Shown here in pieces: positions 45,065 through 55,095 of a DNA stretch of 64,000 bases. Numbering within the stretch: the stretch's first letter is position 1; each line of letters opens with the position of its first letter. This DNA is from UBA6183 sp964545895 (GTDB lineage Bacteria > Bacteroidota > Bacteroidia > UKL13-3): assembly GCA_964545895.1 (NCBI GenBank), contig CAZJHS010000002.1, positions 1 to 64,000 on the forward strand. The letters are read 5' to 3'. Made by a program: the position numbers and the translations under genes. The notes beneath the pieces were generated by a model. That model saw only the letters and a program-made list of their open reading frames with translations, was not told where the DNA came from and did no database searches.

Positions 45065-45100
45065 AAAAAGGCGCCCCAAACTTGCTTCGGGACGCCTTTT
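45065..45100. terminator. Bidirectional intrinsic terminator
   Basis: GGCG-C-CCC pairs with GGG-A-CGCC (45070-45077 with 45089-45096, one internal mismatch), flanked by A and T runs. It lies between the TPR gene and the convergent large T9SS protein. Confidence 0.8.
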
Positions 45101-45104
45101 GCTG

Positions 45105-48100
45105 TTATTCGGTAACTACTATTTTCCTTACCGATTCTGACTCATCATCAATCTTTACTTTAATAAAATACACCCCTGGCTCTAAATCTTTAACTGATAG
45201 TTTAAGCTTGTTAGCGTAATAAACTTCTTGCTTCATACAACTCACCCCTAAATAATTTACCACCTCTAATTGTACTTTTTGTGCCAATGGAATAACGGGT
45301 AAATCTAAGTTTAAGAAATCTGATACAGGATTAGGCCATACATTTACTTGCTTATCCAAATGATTAGCATTTTCAATAGCCACTGTTTGAGATTGACTTG
45401 TAGCACCACTATAATCAACCTGCACAATGCGGTAATATACAGTACCAAAGTTTTTGGTAAATACGCCAATATCAGTGTACGAGTATGTAGCAATTGCATG
45501 CAACGTTCCAGCACCTTCTATCTCGCCTACTTCAACAAAATACTTACCATCAACCGAGCGTTGTACAATAAATTTGCTGTTGTTTAATTGTGAAGCAACT
45601 TGCCATTTTATTAAACCATTGCTTTGTGTTTGAACCGCTTTTACCCACACCCAAGTTACTGGCACAGGTATAATATTTTGTTTTACAAAAACACCAGCAT
45701 CAGCACCAATATCAACAGGACCAAAATTACTGCGTAATTGTCCATCAAAATCCGTTGAAACAAAAGTAACGCCCCCATTGCCTTCAACCTTTGTAGGTGT
45801 AATAGCACTTATGTGTAAATCAACTGCAGCAGCATTACCGGTAGCATTTAAGTAAGGAATATTAGCACTATCGCTGTATTCGTCAAGGCTGGTAGCCACA
45901 AACCAATTTACCCTGTTGTTATAATCTGTTGAGCCAAGTTGAAACAATCTTCCATTGTTACCAGAAGCCAAAAGCAAGTTATAGTTTGACACAATATTGT
46001 TAGCCGTATTTAGGCCCATAGCATAATGTTTACCACCCGATGTGGCATTGGTACGTAGGTTAGTAAAGATATTATTTTTCACCTCATCCAATCCATCGTT
46101 CGATTTTTTAAAGGCATACGTATTTACCAAACTTGTTCCGGCAACTGTACCACCTATGTACACCGTATTGTGATAGATATTAGCATCGTAGCTGGTAATT
46201 TTATTAATACCAATAATAACATTAGCAGTGGCAACGCTTGCGCCTGTGTTATCAATACCAAGCCTTACCATGTTGTTGGTAGCATTAATAATTCCATCTT
46301 GCAAATAAATACCTGTAAGGCCCGAAGCCAGTGCAGTAGAATTAGTTTTAAAACTATGTACAAAATTGGCGTTTACATTAATAGCACTTCCGCTTGATGA
46401 AATTACATTTATACCTAATGCATTAACCGGAGAAGTTGTAGATAAAGTGCGTAACGTATGAATTACATTATTACTTATAGTTGCCGAACCTGAAGTAGTA
46501 TTATAGTATAAACCCGTAACTGCAGTATTTCCGTTGCTTGATGGATTACCTGATGATGAATAGATATTGTTGATTTGATTACCCGAAATTAAAGCAGCCG
46601 AATTGCTGGTAATTTGAATTCCTGATGCAAAGTTTTGTAAAGAAGTAGAAGCTCCAGAGTTAACCACATTGGCTACTATGTTATCGGTTACCGTTAAGTT
46701 ACCCAAACCTGTTCCGCCTACCTGAATTCCTACTGCACTTTGTGCATACGAGCTATTAGGTGAGGCAGCGCGTAAAGCATTTGTAAAATTGGTATTGCCC
46801 ACTGTATTGCCACTAATTTCCATGTTGGTTGATGTAGTGCCTAAAATACCAACAACCGAACAAGGATAGCTTGAGTTTACTCCAACTGCAGTTATTCCTG
46901 AAATTAGGTTGTTTTTAATTTTAACAACACCATTACCAATTGATTTAATACCACAAGCCACAGGCGTAGTTGTATTTAATTGTGATAGCACATAAATGGA
47001 TGGCGTTGCTGATGTGGGGTCTCCAATTATATTAGGAACTGTATCGCCAACAAAGGCATTTCCGCCTTGTATGTATATACCAGTCCACGGGGTAGTTGAT
47101 GAACCGGGCCAAAAGAAATTAGCAATTTTATTGCCTTGCACATTAATAGTTTGATTGGTAGTGCCGTAATAATAAATACCATAAAAATTACTCATGGTTG
47201 ATGCGGGACCAATTTCAAACGTATTGCCTGTACAAGCAGTATCAGTACCACCAATGTAATTGTATTTTACATTGTGCGACCCACCTTGAAGATAGATGCC
47301 ATAAAAACTGTAGCTGGTATAATTTGCATTAATAGGCGAAAAATTATAGATATGATTACCAATAATATTTACCCTGTTATTTGTAGTGCCATACAAGTAT
47401 ATTCCCATACTGGTTGAACCTCCACCACCAATATTAAAAATTTTATTGTTGATGATACTATTATCTGTAACTACAAAATTATTGTAGGCATACATTCTAA
47501 TTCCATAAGTAGCCATCACATTTGAATCTCCTAACTCGCAATTTGAAATTACATTGTTATTAATAGAGGTTTGTGCGTATCCATAAATTTCGATAAACGA
47601 GTTAATGTTTGTAGCACCAAGAGCAGCTTTAACCTTTATGTAATTTACAGTACAATTAGATGATGCACCGTAAGTAGCATTAAAATAAATACCAGCCGAA
47701 TAGTTAGAAGTACGTACGGTAAGCTCACTTGTTGTGCCCACTCCACCTGGTCTGCCATCAAGGGTAATTGATTTTGCTGAAGTGAATAAAAAAGTATTGA
47801 TATAATTTAACGGAGGAAAAATTTCGATACCTGTTGCACCCGATGCAGGGCGAATAGTTAACGGAGCTGCTGCTGAAGTTCCTAACGTATCACTTAAGTA
47901 AATTGGAAACCTTTCGTTTGCTGGTGTGTAACCATTTTGCAATTCAATAACCACGGCTCCACCTATTCCATAATTTTTAATCGAATCAAGTACAGATGTG
48001 ATGGATGGTGCCATACTTGGAACCGTTATAACACCAGATATAGCACCACTTTGTGTGGTAGCATTTCCTGTTGCTGGAGTAGAACTGTATGCACCTTCTG

Positions 48101-49031
48101 AGATGGCATATACCTGAAAGTAATAAGTTGTATTGGGAAATAATCCGCCAACTACCAAACTAGCACTTGCCGAGTTTCCTGCATACGTAAAATTTAAGTT
48201 ATCAATTGATTTGTATACTGCATACTTAACAGCACCAACAACTGGCGACCAATTTACGGTTAACGAAGTGGGGTTGATATTTGTAATATTTAAACTAGAA
48301 ACATTACTTGGGGTTGGGGGTGTAAAAATATAGCTTTGACCTGTAGCTGGCTTAGTATTTAAGGTATTATACGATACAGCACTGCTTAACGTTGGTGAGT
48401 TTCCTGTTCCGTTTAAACTTAAATAACTTGTATTTCCATTACTACTAATACCAATGGATGCAGATGGCGAGAACAAGTTGGCTGATTCTTGTTTATAAAC
48501 AAACTCAATAACCCCAGTTGTTTCGTAAAACTTAGCCTGAAACGAAATAGCCGCATCGTTAGCAAACCAATTCCATTCGGCATTTTTCCATTGCGCAGTA
48601 AACACTCGATAAGGTGCTGTACCTGTGGTAACATAAGAAAACTCTGCACCCGACAAAGTATCCATATCTAAATTATCCCACAATGGTGCAATAAATGGCC
48701 TGTAAAAATTAGCTACAGTACCGCTAAAAGTATTGTTTGGCGCTGCCGCGGTGGGCAAAGCTGTTTGCGATAATGAAATAACTCCATTAGTTGAAGCATG
48801 AATATTATTAATAAGCGTGCCCATATACCAAAATTCAAATCCTAAAGGAACATTAGTAAACCAACCTTCGTCTAAATCGCCACCAGTAAGCGCGGGCACA
48901 GTAGCATTAGTTATTGGCGTATAAGATCCTTGACCACTGGTAAACGTATAATTAGTTATTTGTTGTGCATTTACTGTACCGAAAAATAAGGTCATTAAAG
49001 CACCTAGTAATTTGTATTTTCTAAGAGTCAT
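45105..49031 (-). CDS. Giant T9SS-secreted protein with FnIII and parallel beta-helix
   Basis: 1308 aa from ATG 49031 (an upstream TTG lies inside the promoter). Signal peptide ends at GTVNAQ (about residue 22). Residues 25-245 are a beta-sandwich opening with FTSGQGSYTPI; residues 250-340 are a fibronectin type III domain. From about 440 to 1080 are right-handed beta-helix repeats rich in xNxIxNxxxxGI segments. The C-terminus is a T9SS sorting domain (VWPNPVSDFLNLDLP, VVNYLGVSCMKQE, LEPGVYFIKVKIDDESESVRKIVVTE). Probably a surface adhesin or polysaccharide-binding protein; no enzyme motif is visible. Confidence 0.88.
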   Translation of the reverse strand: MTLRKYKLLGALMTLFFGTVNAQQITNYTFTSGQGSYTPITNATVPALTGGDLDEGWFTNVPLGFEFWYMGTLINNIHASTNGVISLSQTALPTAAAPNNTFSGTVANFYRPFIAPLWDNLDMDTLSGAEFSYVTTGTAPYRVFTAQWKNAEWNWFANDAAISFQAKFYETTGVIEFVYKQESANLFSPSASIGISSNGNTSYLSLNGTGNSPTLSSAVSYNTLNTKPATGQSYIFTPPTPSNVSSLNITNINPTSLTVNWSPVVGAVKYAVYKSIDNLNFTYAGNSASASLVVGGLFPNTTYYFQVYAISEGAYSSTPATGNATTQSGAISGVITVPSMAPSITSVLDSIKNYGIGGAVVIELQNGYTPANERFPIYLSDTLGTSAAAPLTIRPASGATGIEIFPPLNYINTFLFTSAKSITLDGRPGGVGTTSELTVRTSNYSAGIYFNATYGASSNCTVNYIKVKAALGATNINSFIEIYGYAQTSINNNVISNCELGDSNVMATYGIRMYAYNNFVVTDNSIINNKIFNIGGGGSTSMGIYLYGTTNNRVNIIGNHIYNFSPINANYTSYSFYGIYLQGGSHNVKYNYIGGTDTACTGNTFEIGPASTMSNFYGIYYYGTTNQTINVQGNKIANFFWPGSSTTPWTGIYIQGGNAFVGDTVPNIIGDPTSATPSIYVLSQLNTTTPVACGIKSIGNGVVKIKNNLISGITAVGVNSSYPCSVVGILGTTSTNMEISGNTVGNTNFTNALRAASPNSSYAQSAVGIQVGGTGLGNLTVTDNIVANVVNSGASTSLQNFASGIQITSNSAALISGNQINNIYSSSGNPSSNGNTAVTGLYYNTTSGSATISNNVIHTLRTLSTTSPVNALGINVISSSGSAINVNANFVHSFKTNSTALASGLTGIYLQDGIINATNNMVRLGIDNTGASVATANVIIGINKITSYDANIYHNTVYIGGTVAGTSLVNTYAFKKSNDGLDEVKNNIFTNLRTNATSGGKHYAMGLNTANNIVSNYNLLLASGNNGRLFQLGSTDYNNRVNWFVATSLDEYSDSANIPYLNATGNAAAVDLHISAITPTKVEGNGGVTFVSTDFDGQLRSNFGPVDIGADAGVFVKQNIIPVPVTWVWVKAVQTQSNGLIKWQVASQLNNSKFIVQRSVDGKYFVEVGEIEGAGTLHAIATYSYTDIGVFTKNFGTVYYRIVQVDYSGATSQSQTVAIENANHLDKQVNVWPNPVSDFLNLDLPVIPLAQKVQLEVVNYLGVSCMKQEVYYANKLKLSVKDLEPGVYFIKVKIDDESESVRKIVVTE

Positions 49032-49037
49032 AATAAT

Positions 49038-49045
49038 CAAAAATA
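49038..49045 (-). promoter_or_regulatory. -7 element TATTTTTG six bases before the giant T9SS gene
   Basis: Exact TAnnTTTG match on the minus strand; the predicted transcript start is about 3 bases before ATG 49031, an almost leaderless mRNA. No good -33 element. Confidence 0.45.
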
Positions 49046-49121
49046 GGATTTATTTTGATTATTTATATTTAAAAGTATGTTAAAACTCTGATTATCATTT
49101 GTAAAAATACCCATCTTATTA

Positions 49122-49154
49122 TTTGTTCGGTTAAAAGGATAAAAGCTATCTTCG
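49122..49154 (+). promoter_or_regulatory. Promoter of sucA
   Basis: TTTG at 49122-49125, a 21-base spacer, then TATCTTCG at 49147-49154 (one mismatch to TAnnTTTG). The leader before ATG 49180 would be about 22 bases. Confidence 0.6.
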
Positions 49155-49179
49155 CACCTAAAATTCTTAAGACAGAGTC

Positions 49180-51900
49180 ATGGATAAATTCTCTTACATT
49201 TCGAACGCTGATGTAAACGCTATTGAAGATTTATATCAACAATATTTAGGTAACAACGAATCGGTAGATTTTGGCTGGAAAAAGTTTTTTGAAGGCTTTG
49301 AAATGGGCCAACAAAAATTTGATGGTAACACCAAAGGTGTTGCGTTAAGCCAAGATGCGTTAAAAGAAATAAATGTATTGAATTTAATTCAAGGATATCG
49401 TTCGCGCGGGCATTTGTTTACCAAAACCAATCCGGTACGCGAACGCAGAAAATATGAACCTACCTTAGAAATTAAAAACTTTGGCTTAGAGCCTGCCGAC
49501 TTAGACAAAACATTTAATGCAGGTGTTGAAGTAGGTTTAGGTGCTGCCAAACTAAAAGATATTATTGCATTGCTTGAGCAAACCTACTGCCAAAGTATTG
49601 GTGCCGAGTTTATGTATGTGCGCGAGCCTCGCAAAATTGATTGGTTAAAGAAAAAAATGGAATCGAGCCGCAATACACCAAATTGCAGCATTGATGAAAA
49701 ACGCCATATACTTGGTAAACTTAACCAGGCTACCATTTTCGAAAATTTTATTCATACCAAATTTGTTGGCCAAAAACGTTTCTCGCTTGAAGGGTTAGAA
49801 ACATTAATTCCGGCATTAGATGCGGTAATTCAATATGGTGCTGAGTTAGGTGTTCAGGAGTTTGTATTAGGTATGGCTCATCGTGGCCGCCTAAATGTGT
49901 TGGCTAATATTTTAAATAAAACCTACGAGCAAATATTTAAAGAGTTTGAAGGTGATTCATTAGAAGAAGCATTATTTGAAGGTGATGTAAAATACCACTT
50001 GGGTTATGCAACCGAAATTACTACCACAAAAGGTAAAAAGGTTAACTTAAGTTTATCGCCAAATCCATCGCACTTAGAAACCGTAGGACCAGTAGTAAAA
50101 GGTATTACACGTGCCAAGTTAGATAAAAAACACGAAGGTGAGATTAGCAAAATTGCACCAATTTTAATTCATGGCGATGCATCTGTTGCAGGCCAAGGTG
50201 TAGTGTATGAAATGGTTCAAATGGCCGGTTTAAAAGCTTACAACGTAGGTGGCTGTATGCACATTGTTACCAATAACCAAATTGGATTCACCACCAATTA
50301 TTTAGATGCACGTACCAGTACTTATTGTACTGATGTAGCTAAAACTACATTGAGCCCGGTATTTCATGTGAATGGTGATGATGTTGAAGCGGTAATTTTT
50401 ACCGTAAAACTTGCCATGGAATATCGTCAGGAATTTAAAACAGACGTATTTATTGATTTATTAGGCTACCGTAAATATGGCCACAACGAGGGTGATGAAC
50501 CACGTTTTACCCAACCATTATTATACAAGGCTATTGCTACCCATGCAAACCCACGCGAAATATACAATCAAAAATTATTGAGCGCAGGTAGCGTAGAAGC
50601 TGATTTAGCTAAGGAAATGGAAAAAGAATTCCGTGGCATGTTGCAACAAAAATTAGAAGCAGCAAAAGCCGCAGAGGTTTCTAAAGTACAATCGTTTATT
50701 GCTTCAACTTGGGATGGTTTTCACGGTGCAACCGATAAAGATTTTGATACGCAACCTAAAACTGCCGTTGATAAAAAATTGTTTTTAGGATTAGCCGAAA
50801 AAATAACCAGCATACCAGAAGGTTTTAAAGCATTTAGCAAAGTAGAAAAACTGTTTAACGATCGTAGAAATATGATTAAAAACGACAACTACGATTGGGC
50901 TATGGGCGAGTTAATGGCTTATGCTACACTTAGCAACGAAGGCCATGCAGTACGTATGACAGGACAAGATGTAGAACGCGGAACTTTCTCTCACCGTCAT
51001 GCTATTATTAAACAAGAAGACAGCGAATTATCACACAATATTTTTGATAGTTTAGGTGCTGATAAAAAAGCTAATGTAGAGTTTTACAACTCTCTTTTAT
51101 CTGAGTACGCTGTATTAGGTTTTGAGTACGGATTTAGTATGCTTACGCCAAATGATTTAACCATTTGGGAAGCTCAGTTTGGTGATTTTGCCAACGGTGC
51201 ACAAATTGTAATTGATCAATATATTAGTAGTGCCGAAGCCAAATGGAAAACATACAGTGGCTTGGTAATGATGTTACCACACGGATATGAAGGCCAAGGA
51301 CCTGAGCATTCATCGGCACGTTTAGAGCGCTTTTTACAGCTTTGTGCGAATTGGAATATACAAGTATGTAATATTACTACACCTGCTAATTACTTCCACG
51401 CATTACGCAGACAGTTGCATAGAGATACAAGATTACCATTAGTGGTAATGACTCCAAAAAGTTTACTACGCCACGCAGCTTGCGTAAGTAAGTTAGAAGA
51501 TTTTACCAAAGGCGGATTCCAACAACTTATTGATGATAGCAGCGTAAAAGCAAAAGATGTAAAACGTGTATTATTCTGCACAGGTAAAATTTACTTTGAT
51601 TTGTTGGAGCGTCAACAAAAAGAAAACAGAAAAGATGTTGCCATTGTGCGTTTAGAACAAATTTATCCGATGCCTGAAAAAGAAATGGATGAGGTATTTG
51701 CTAAATATACCAATGCCGATTTCTGCTGGGTACAAGAAGAGCCTAAAAACATGGGCAGCTGGACTTACTTATTGCGCAGAGAAGAAAACTACAAATTGAA
51801 GTTAATCTCGCGCAAAGCAAGTGCTTCGCCTGCTACAGGGTTTAGTAAAGTACACGCCAAAGAACAACAACAAATAGTTGACGATGCATTTAACATTTAA
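49180..51900 (+). CDS. sucA: 2-oxoglutarate dehydrogenase E1 component
   Basis: 906 aa. The thiamine-diphosphate-dependent first subunit of the TCA-cycle 2-oxoglutarate dehydrogenase complex. The N-terminus ISNADVNAIEDLYQQYL matches the E2-binding segment; FVLGMAHRGRLNVLAN, the thiamine site GDASVAGQGVVYE with YGHNEGDEP, and the C-terminal LMMLPHGYEGQGPEHSSARLERFLQ are all intact. Its usual partner sucB is not here: the gene has its own promoter and is followed at once by a terminator and a HGSNAT-like gene. Length is normal. Confidence 0.96.
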   Translation: MDKFSYISNADVNAIEDLYQQYLGNNESVDFGWKKFFEGFEMGQQKFDGNTKGVALSQDALKEINVLNLIQGYRSRGHLFTKTNPVRERRKYEPTLEIKNFGLEPADLDKTFNAGVEVGLGAAKLKDIIALLEQTYCQSIGAEFMYVREPRKIDWLKKKMESSRNTPNCSIDEKRHILGKLNQATIFENFIHTKFVGQKRFSLEGLETLIPALDAVIQYGAELGVQEFVLGMAHRGRLNVLANILNKTYEQIFKEFEGDSLEEALFEGDVKYHLGYATEITTTKGKKVNLSLSPNPSHLETVGPVVKGITRAKLDKKHEGEISKIAPILIHGDASVAGQGVVYEMVQMAGLKAYNVGGCMHIVTNNQIGFTTNYLDARTSTYCTDVAKTTLSPVFHVNGDDVEAVIFTVKLAMEYRQEFKTDVFIDLLGYRKYGHNEGDEPRFTQPLLYKAIATHANPREIYNQKLLSAGSVEADLAKEMEKEFRGMLQQKLEAAKAAEVSKVQSFIASTWDGFHGATDKDFDTQPKTAVDKKLFLGLAEKITSIPEGFKAFSKVEKLFNDRRNMIKNDNYDWAMGELMAYATLSNEGHAVRMTGQDVERGTFSHRHAIIKQEDSELSHNIFDSLGADKKANVEFYNSLLSEYAVLGFEYGFSMLTPNDLTIWEAQFGDFANGAQIVIDQYISSAEAKWKTYSGLVMMLPHGYEGQGPEHSSARLERFLQLCANWNIQVCNITTPANYFHALRRQLHRDTRLPLVVMTPKSLLRHAACVSKLEDFTKGGFQQLIDDSSVKAKDVKRVLFCTGKIYFDLLERQQKENRKDVAIVRLEQIYPMPEKEMDEVFAKYTNADFCWVQEEPKNMGSWTYLLRREENYKLKLISRKASASPATGFSKVHAKEQQQIVDDAFNI

Positions 51901-51909
51901 TTAATATAC

Positions 51910-51938
51910 AACGGAGGTTAATAGCCTCCGTTTTTTTT
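51910..51938 (+). terminator. sucA terminator touching the next gene
   Basis: 8-bp stem AACGGAGG/CCTCCGTT (51910-51917 with 51925-51932, loop TTAATAG), followed by a T run to 51938; the next gene starts at ATG 51943. Confidence 0.88.
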
Positions 51939-51942
51939 GCTC

Positions 51943-53112
51943 ATGGAAACACCAACAAAAAGAATTGTATCAATAGATGTGTTAAGGGGGTTAGTAATTG
52001 TACTTATGGCCCTTGATCATGTACGCGATTTTTTTCATGATGATGCATTTATGCATGACCCCATGGACTTAACCACCACCACACCCGCATTGTTTTTTAC
52101 CCGTTGGATAACTCACTTTTGCGCGCCCATTTTCATTTTCTTGGCAGGCATTTCAGCTTATTTATCAGGCAGCAAAAAATCGGCAAAAGAATTACAGCTA
52201 TTTTTAATAAAGCGTGGCATTTGGCTTATAGTTATTGAACTTACCGTAGTAAACTTTGGCTGGATGTTTAACCCTTATTTTAGTGCCTCTATTTTACAAG
52301 TAATTTGGGCTATTGGTGCATGTATGCTTATGCTAGGGTTGATTATTAGATTACCACAAAAAGTAATTTTGGGGTTGGGTATTGCCATTATTTGCTTGCA
52401 TAATTTACTCGATTTATTGCCTTCTTACATACAAGAAACCTTTATATACAATGCATTTCATACCAGCGGATTTAAGGCCTTTCAGCTTGCCGAAAACTAC
52501 CGTATTGTAACCGTTTATGGCGTGTTACCTTGGTTTGGTATTATGTGTTTAGGATTTGGCTTGGGTTACTTATTTAAACCAAATTTTGATGCCGCTAAAC
52601 GTAAAACCATTTTACAAACAATTGGCATAAGCATGTTGGTGGGTTTTGTAATATTACGTTTGATAAACCAGTATGGCAATCCTGCACCTTACACTACACA
52701 ACCTACACTTACCTATACTATTCTTTCATTTTTAGATGTAAACAAATACCCACCATCATTAATGTATACCTTATTAATGATTGGCCCAGCTTTGCTATTT
52801 TTAGCTTGGTTCGAAAACACTAAAAACTGGCTTATGCAAAAGCTTCAAGTTTTTGGAAGCGTTCCCTTTTTCTTTTACATCGCCCATATTTACCTTATAC
52901 ATTTACTAACCATAGGGTTGTTTTTTATACAAGGCTATACTTGGCAAGATGCCATACAACAACCATTTTGGTTTAGGCCAGCAAAACTTGGAGTAAGTTT
53001 AGCATACACATACCTAGTGTGCATTACAGTAGTTTTATTATTATACCCACTTTGTAAAAAATTTAGCGTGTACAAAAAAGCCAATAAACATTGGTGGCTG
53101 AGCTATTTATAA
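51943..53112 (+). CDS. HGSNAT-like (DUF1624) polytopic membrane acyltransferase
   Basis: 389 aa with about ten transmembrane helices. KRIVSIDVLRGLVIVLMALDHVRDFF (about residues 6-31) is the signature of the heparan-alpha-glucosaminide N-acetyltransferase-like domain, with the conserved Asp-His-like pair. RWITHFCAPIFIFLAGISAYLSG and FFYIAHIYLIHLL follow the family pattern. These proteins are thought to move acyl groups across the membrane to sugars; the bacterial substrate is unknown. ATG 51943 is preferred to TTG 51937, which lies in the terminator T run. Confidence 0.82.
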   Translation: METPTKRIVSIDVLRGLVIVLMALDHVRDFFHDDAFMHDPMDLTTTTPALFFTRWITHFCAPIFIFLAGISAYLSGSKKSAKELQLFLIKRGIWLIVIELTVVNFGWMFNPYFSASILQVIWAIGACMLMLGLIIRLPQKVILGLGIAIICLHNLLDLLPSYIQETFIYNAFHTSGFKAFQLAENYRIVTVYGVLPWFGIMCLGFGLGYLFKPNFDAAKRKTILQTIGISMLVGFVILRLINQYGNPAPYTTQPTLTYTILSFLDVNKYPPSLMYTLLMIGPALLFLAWFENTKNWLMQKLQVFGSVPFFFYIAHIYLIHLLTIGLFFIQGYTWQDAIQQPFWFRPAKLGVSLAYTYLVCITVVLLLYPLCKKFSVYKKANKHWWLSYL

Positions 53113-53201
53113 AAACAATTTATAAATCTTGCTTGAAACCTATTTATTGTTGAAGTTCGCATAAACAAAATAACATTGTTTAAACCTAACTTAAAAGTCA
53201 C

Positions 53202-53795
53202 ATGCAAATAGATACCAATATCTTAATAGCTTGGGGAGGCATTGCAAAAAAATATGCCAAAAACGAAGTGATTTTTCATGAAGATACTGAAGCCCTTTTT
53301 TACTATCAAGTTGTAGAAGGACAGGTAAAAATGATAAACATTAACAATGATGGTAAGGAATATATACAAGGTATTTTTCATGAGGGATGCAGCTTTGGCG
53401 AACCTCCACTATTTGTAAATGAGGTATACCCTACTACAGCCATTGCACAAAAAGATTCTATTGTTTTAAAGCTATCGAAAAGTACTTTTTTAAAACTACT
53501 TGACGAATATCCCGAACTAACCAAAAGCTTATTGATACAACTTGCACACCGTATTTACAACAAAACAGTAACTGCACGCGAACTTATACACAACAAGCCC
53601 GAAGACCGGATTTTGGCCTTTTTAAAAGAATACAAAAAGAAGTTTAGCAACGATACTGGATTATGGCTTGTGCCACACACCCGACAAGAAATTGCAAACC
53701 TAACGGGGCTTAGGGTTGAAACGGTGATTAGAGCATTAAAGAAAATGGAAACAACTAAACAGGTTCAAATTATTAATCACAAACTTTACTACTAA
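53202..53795 (+). CDS. Crp/Fnr-family transcription regulator
   Basis: 197 aa. Residues 15-120 are a cyclic-nucleotide-binding-like domain (IFHEDTEALFYYQVVEGQVKMI, FHEGCSFGEPPLFVNEVYPTTAIA). Residues 130-195 are a helix-turn-helix (TRQEIANLTGLRVETVIRALKKME). There are no N-terminal Cys residues for an Fe-S cluster, so it is not a classical Fnr; it may sense heme, NO or a nucleotide. Its stop overlaps the start of the HAHSHF membrane protein (TAATG), so the two are translationally coupled. It likely controls the copper/respiration genes that follow. Confidence 0.9.
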   Translation: MQIDTNILIAWGGIAKKYAKNEVIFHEDTEALFYYQVVEGQVKMININNDGKEYIQGIFHEGCSFGEPPLFVNEVYPTTAIAQKDSIVLKLSKSTFLKLLDEYPELTKSLLIQLAHRIYNKTVTARELIHNKPEDRILAFLKEYKKKFSNDTGLWLVPHTRQEIANLTGLRVETVIRALKKMETTKQVQIINHKLYY

Positions 53796-55027
53796 TGGCA
53801 ACATTTAGTTTACGCAAATGGGTGATAATTTCGCTTATTAATCTTTTGATAGTTGCCATTTTAGGAAGTTTAATGCGCTATAAAATCTGCTTTGAGTTTC
53901 ACCTACTCGACCAAAAAAACATGCAACATGCACACTCACATTTTGCATTTGCCGGGTGGATATCGCAAACCCTTATGGCTTTTATGGTTTACTATTTACA
54001 ACAAAATAGCACACGCATATCACTATCAAAATACCAAACACTGCTTACCTTAAACTTACTTACCTCTGTAGGCATGCTGGTTTCTTTTATAGCAAGTGGT
54101 TACAGTCTTGTTTCTATCGTTTGTTCTACGTTATCCATATTTATATCGTTTGCTTTTGCTTGGTTGTTTTGGGTTGATAGTAAACACCTCCCTAGCTTAT
54201 CTACCGCCACCAAATGGTTTAAAGCAGCATTGGTTTTTCTCATTTTATCTTCATTAGGCACATTTTCGCTGGCCTATATGATGGCCACACATCAACTAAA
54301 CCAACACATTTATTTGGCTTCTATTTATTGGTATTTACATTTTCAATACAACGGTTGGTTTTTGTTTGCTTGCATGGGGTTATTGGTTAGTTTAATTGAG
54401 CCTAACGAACATAATCATCATAAATTTAACCAGGTATTTTGGTTGTTTTTTGCAACCTGTATTCCTGCCTATACGCTATCTGTTTTGTGGGCCAATTTAC
54501 CCAACTGGCTTTTTGCAATTACCATAGTTTCGTCTGTAGTACAAACCTGGGCGTGGTTCAAATTTGTAAGTTTATTTAAACCTCATTTTACACAAATTAA
54601 AACAAAATCAGGGTCGGCTATTGGCTTTATATTACTGCTTTTAACTTTAGCCTTTACAGTTAAAATACTCCTGCAATTAGGATCAACCATTCCCGAAATA
54701 AGTAAACTTGCCTTTGGCCTACGCCCAGTTGTAATTGCTTACCTTCACTTGGTTTTGCTCGCAATTACTTCGGTTTTTTTAGTAGTGCTTATGTTTTTAA
54801 AAGGCATTTTTAAAAGCACACCACAAGCCATTAGGCTGTTTATGTTTTTAGCAGCTAGTATTTATGTTAACCAATTGCTTTTGGGCGCTAACGGAATTGC
54901 AGCTATTGATTATATAGTGCTTCCTTATTCACAAGAATTACTATTTGGAGTGGCGTTAATTATTGCACTTAGTATTATACTTCTTATTAGAACTTTAGTT
55001 TTGCAAAAGCAATTAACTAATGACTAA
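53795..55027 (+). CDS. Heme-copper-oxidase-like polytopic membrane protein with HAHSHF motif
   Basis: 410 aa with about 12 transmembrane helices. MQHAHSHFAFAGW (His at about residues 45, 47, 49) sits near the start of a helix, and later YWYLHFQYNGWF (His 182) and VIAYLHLVLL (His 318) place further His in helices. This resembles NorB/cbb3-type oxidase subunit I helices, or NnrS-like heme-copper proteins, but the full set of six ligand His is not seen. I propose a heme- or copper-binding membrane protein tied to NO, N2O or copper metabolism; exact family unresolved. Coupled to the Crp/Fnr gene. Confidence 0.65.
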   Translation: MATFSLRKWVIISLINLLIVAILGSLMRYKICFEFHLLDQKNMQHAHSHFAFAGWISQTLMAFMVYYLQQNSTRISLSKYQTLLTLNLLTSVGMLVSFIASGYSLVSIVCSTLSIFISFAFAWLFWVDSKHLPSLSTATKWFKAALVFLILSSLGTFSLAYMMATHQLNQHIYLASIYWYLHFQYNGWFLFACMGLLVSLIEPNEHNHHKFNQVFWLFFATCIPAYTLSVLWANLPNWLFAITIVSSVVQTWAWFKFVSLFKPHFTQIKTKSGSAIGFILLLLTLAFTVKILLQLGSTIPEISKLAFGLRPVVIAYLHLVLLAITSVFLVVLMFLKGIFKSTPQAIRLFMFLAASIYVNQLLLGANGIAAIDYIVLPYSQELLFGVALIIALSIILLIRTLVLQKQLTND

Positions 55028-55078
55028 TATCTTTTAATATTTGTGACTGCAATCATACCTAAAAAATAGCCGCACACT

Positions 55079-55086
55079 TATATTTG
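55079..55086 (+). promoter_or_regulatory. -7 element TATATTTG before the Cys-rich small protein
   Basis: Exact TAnnTTTG match, nine bases before the preferred TTG start at 55096. It would separate the receptor-side genes from the Crp/Fnr pair. Confidence 0.45.
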
Positions 55087-55095
55087 CTTACTGTT

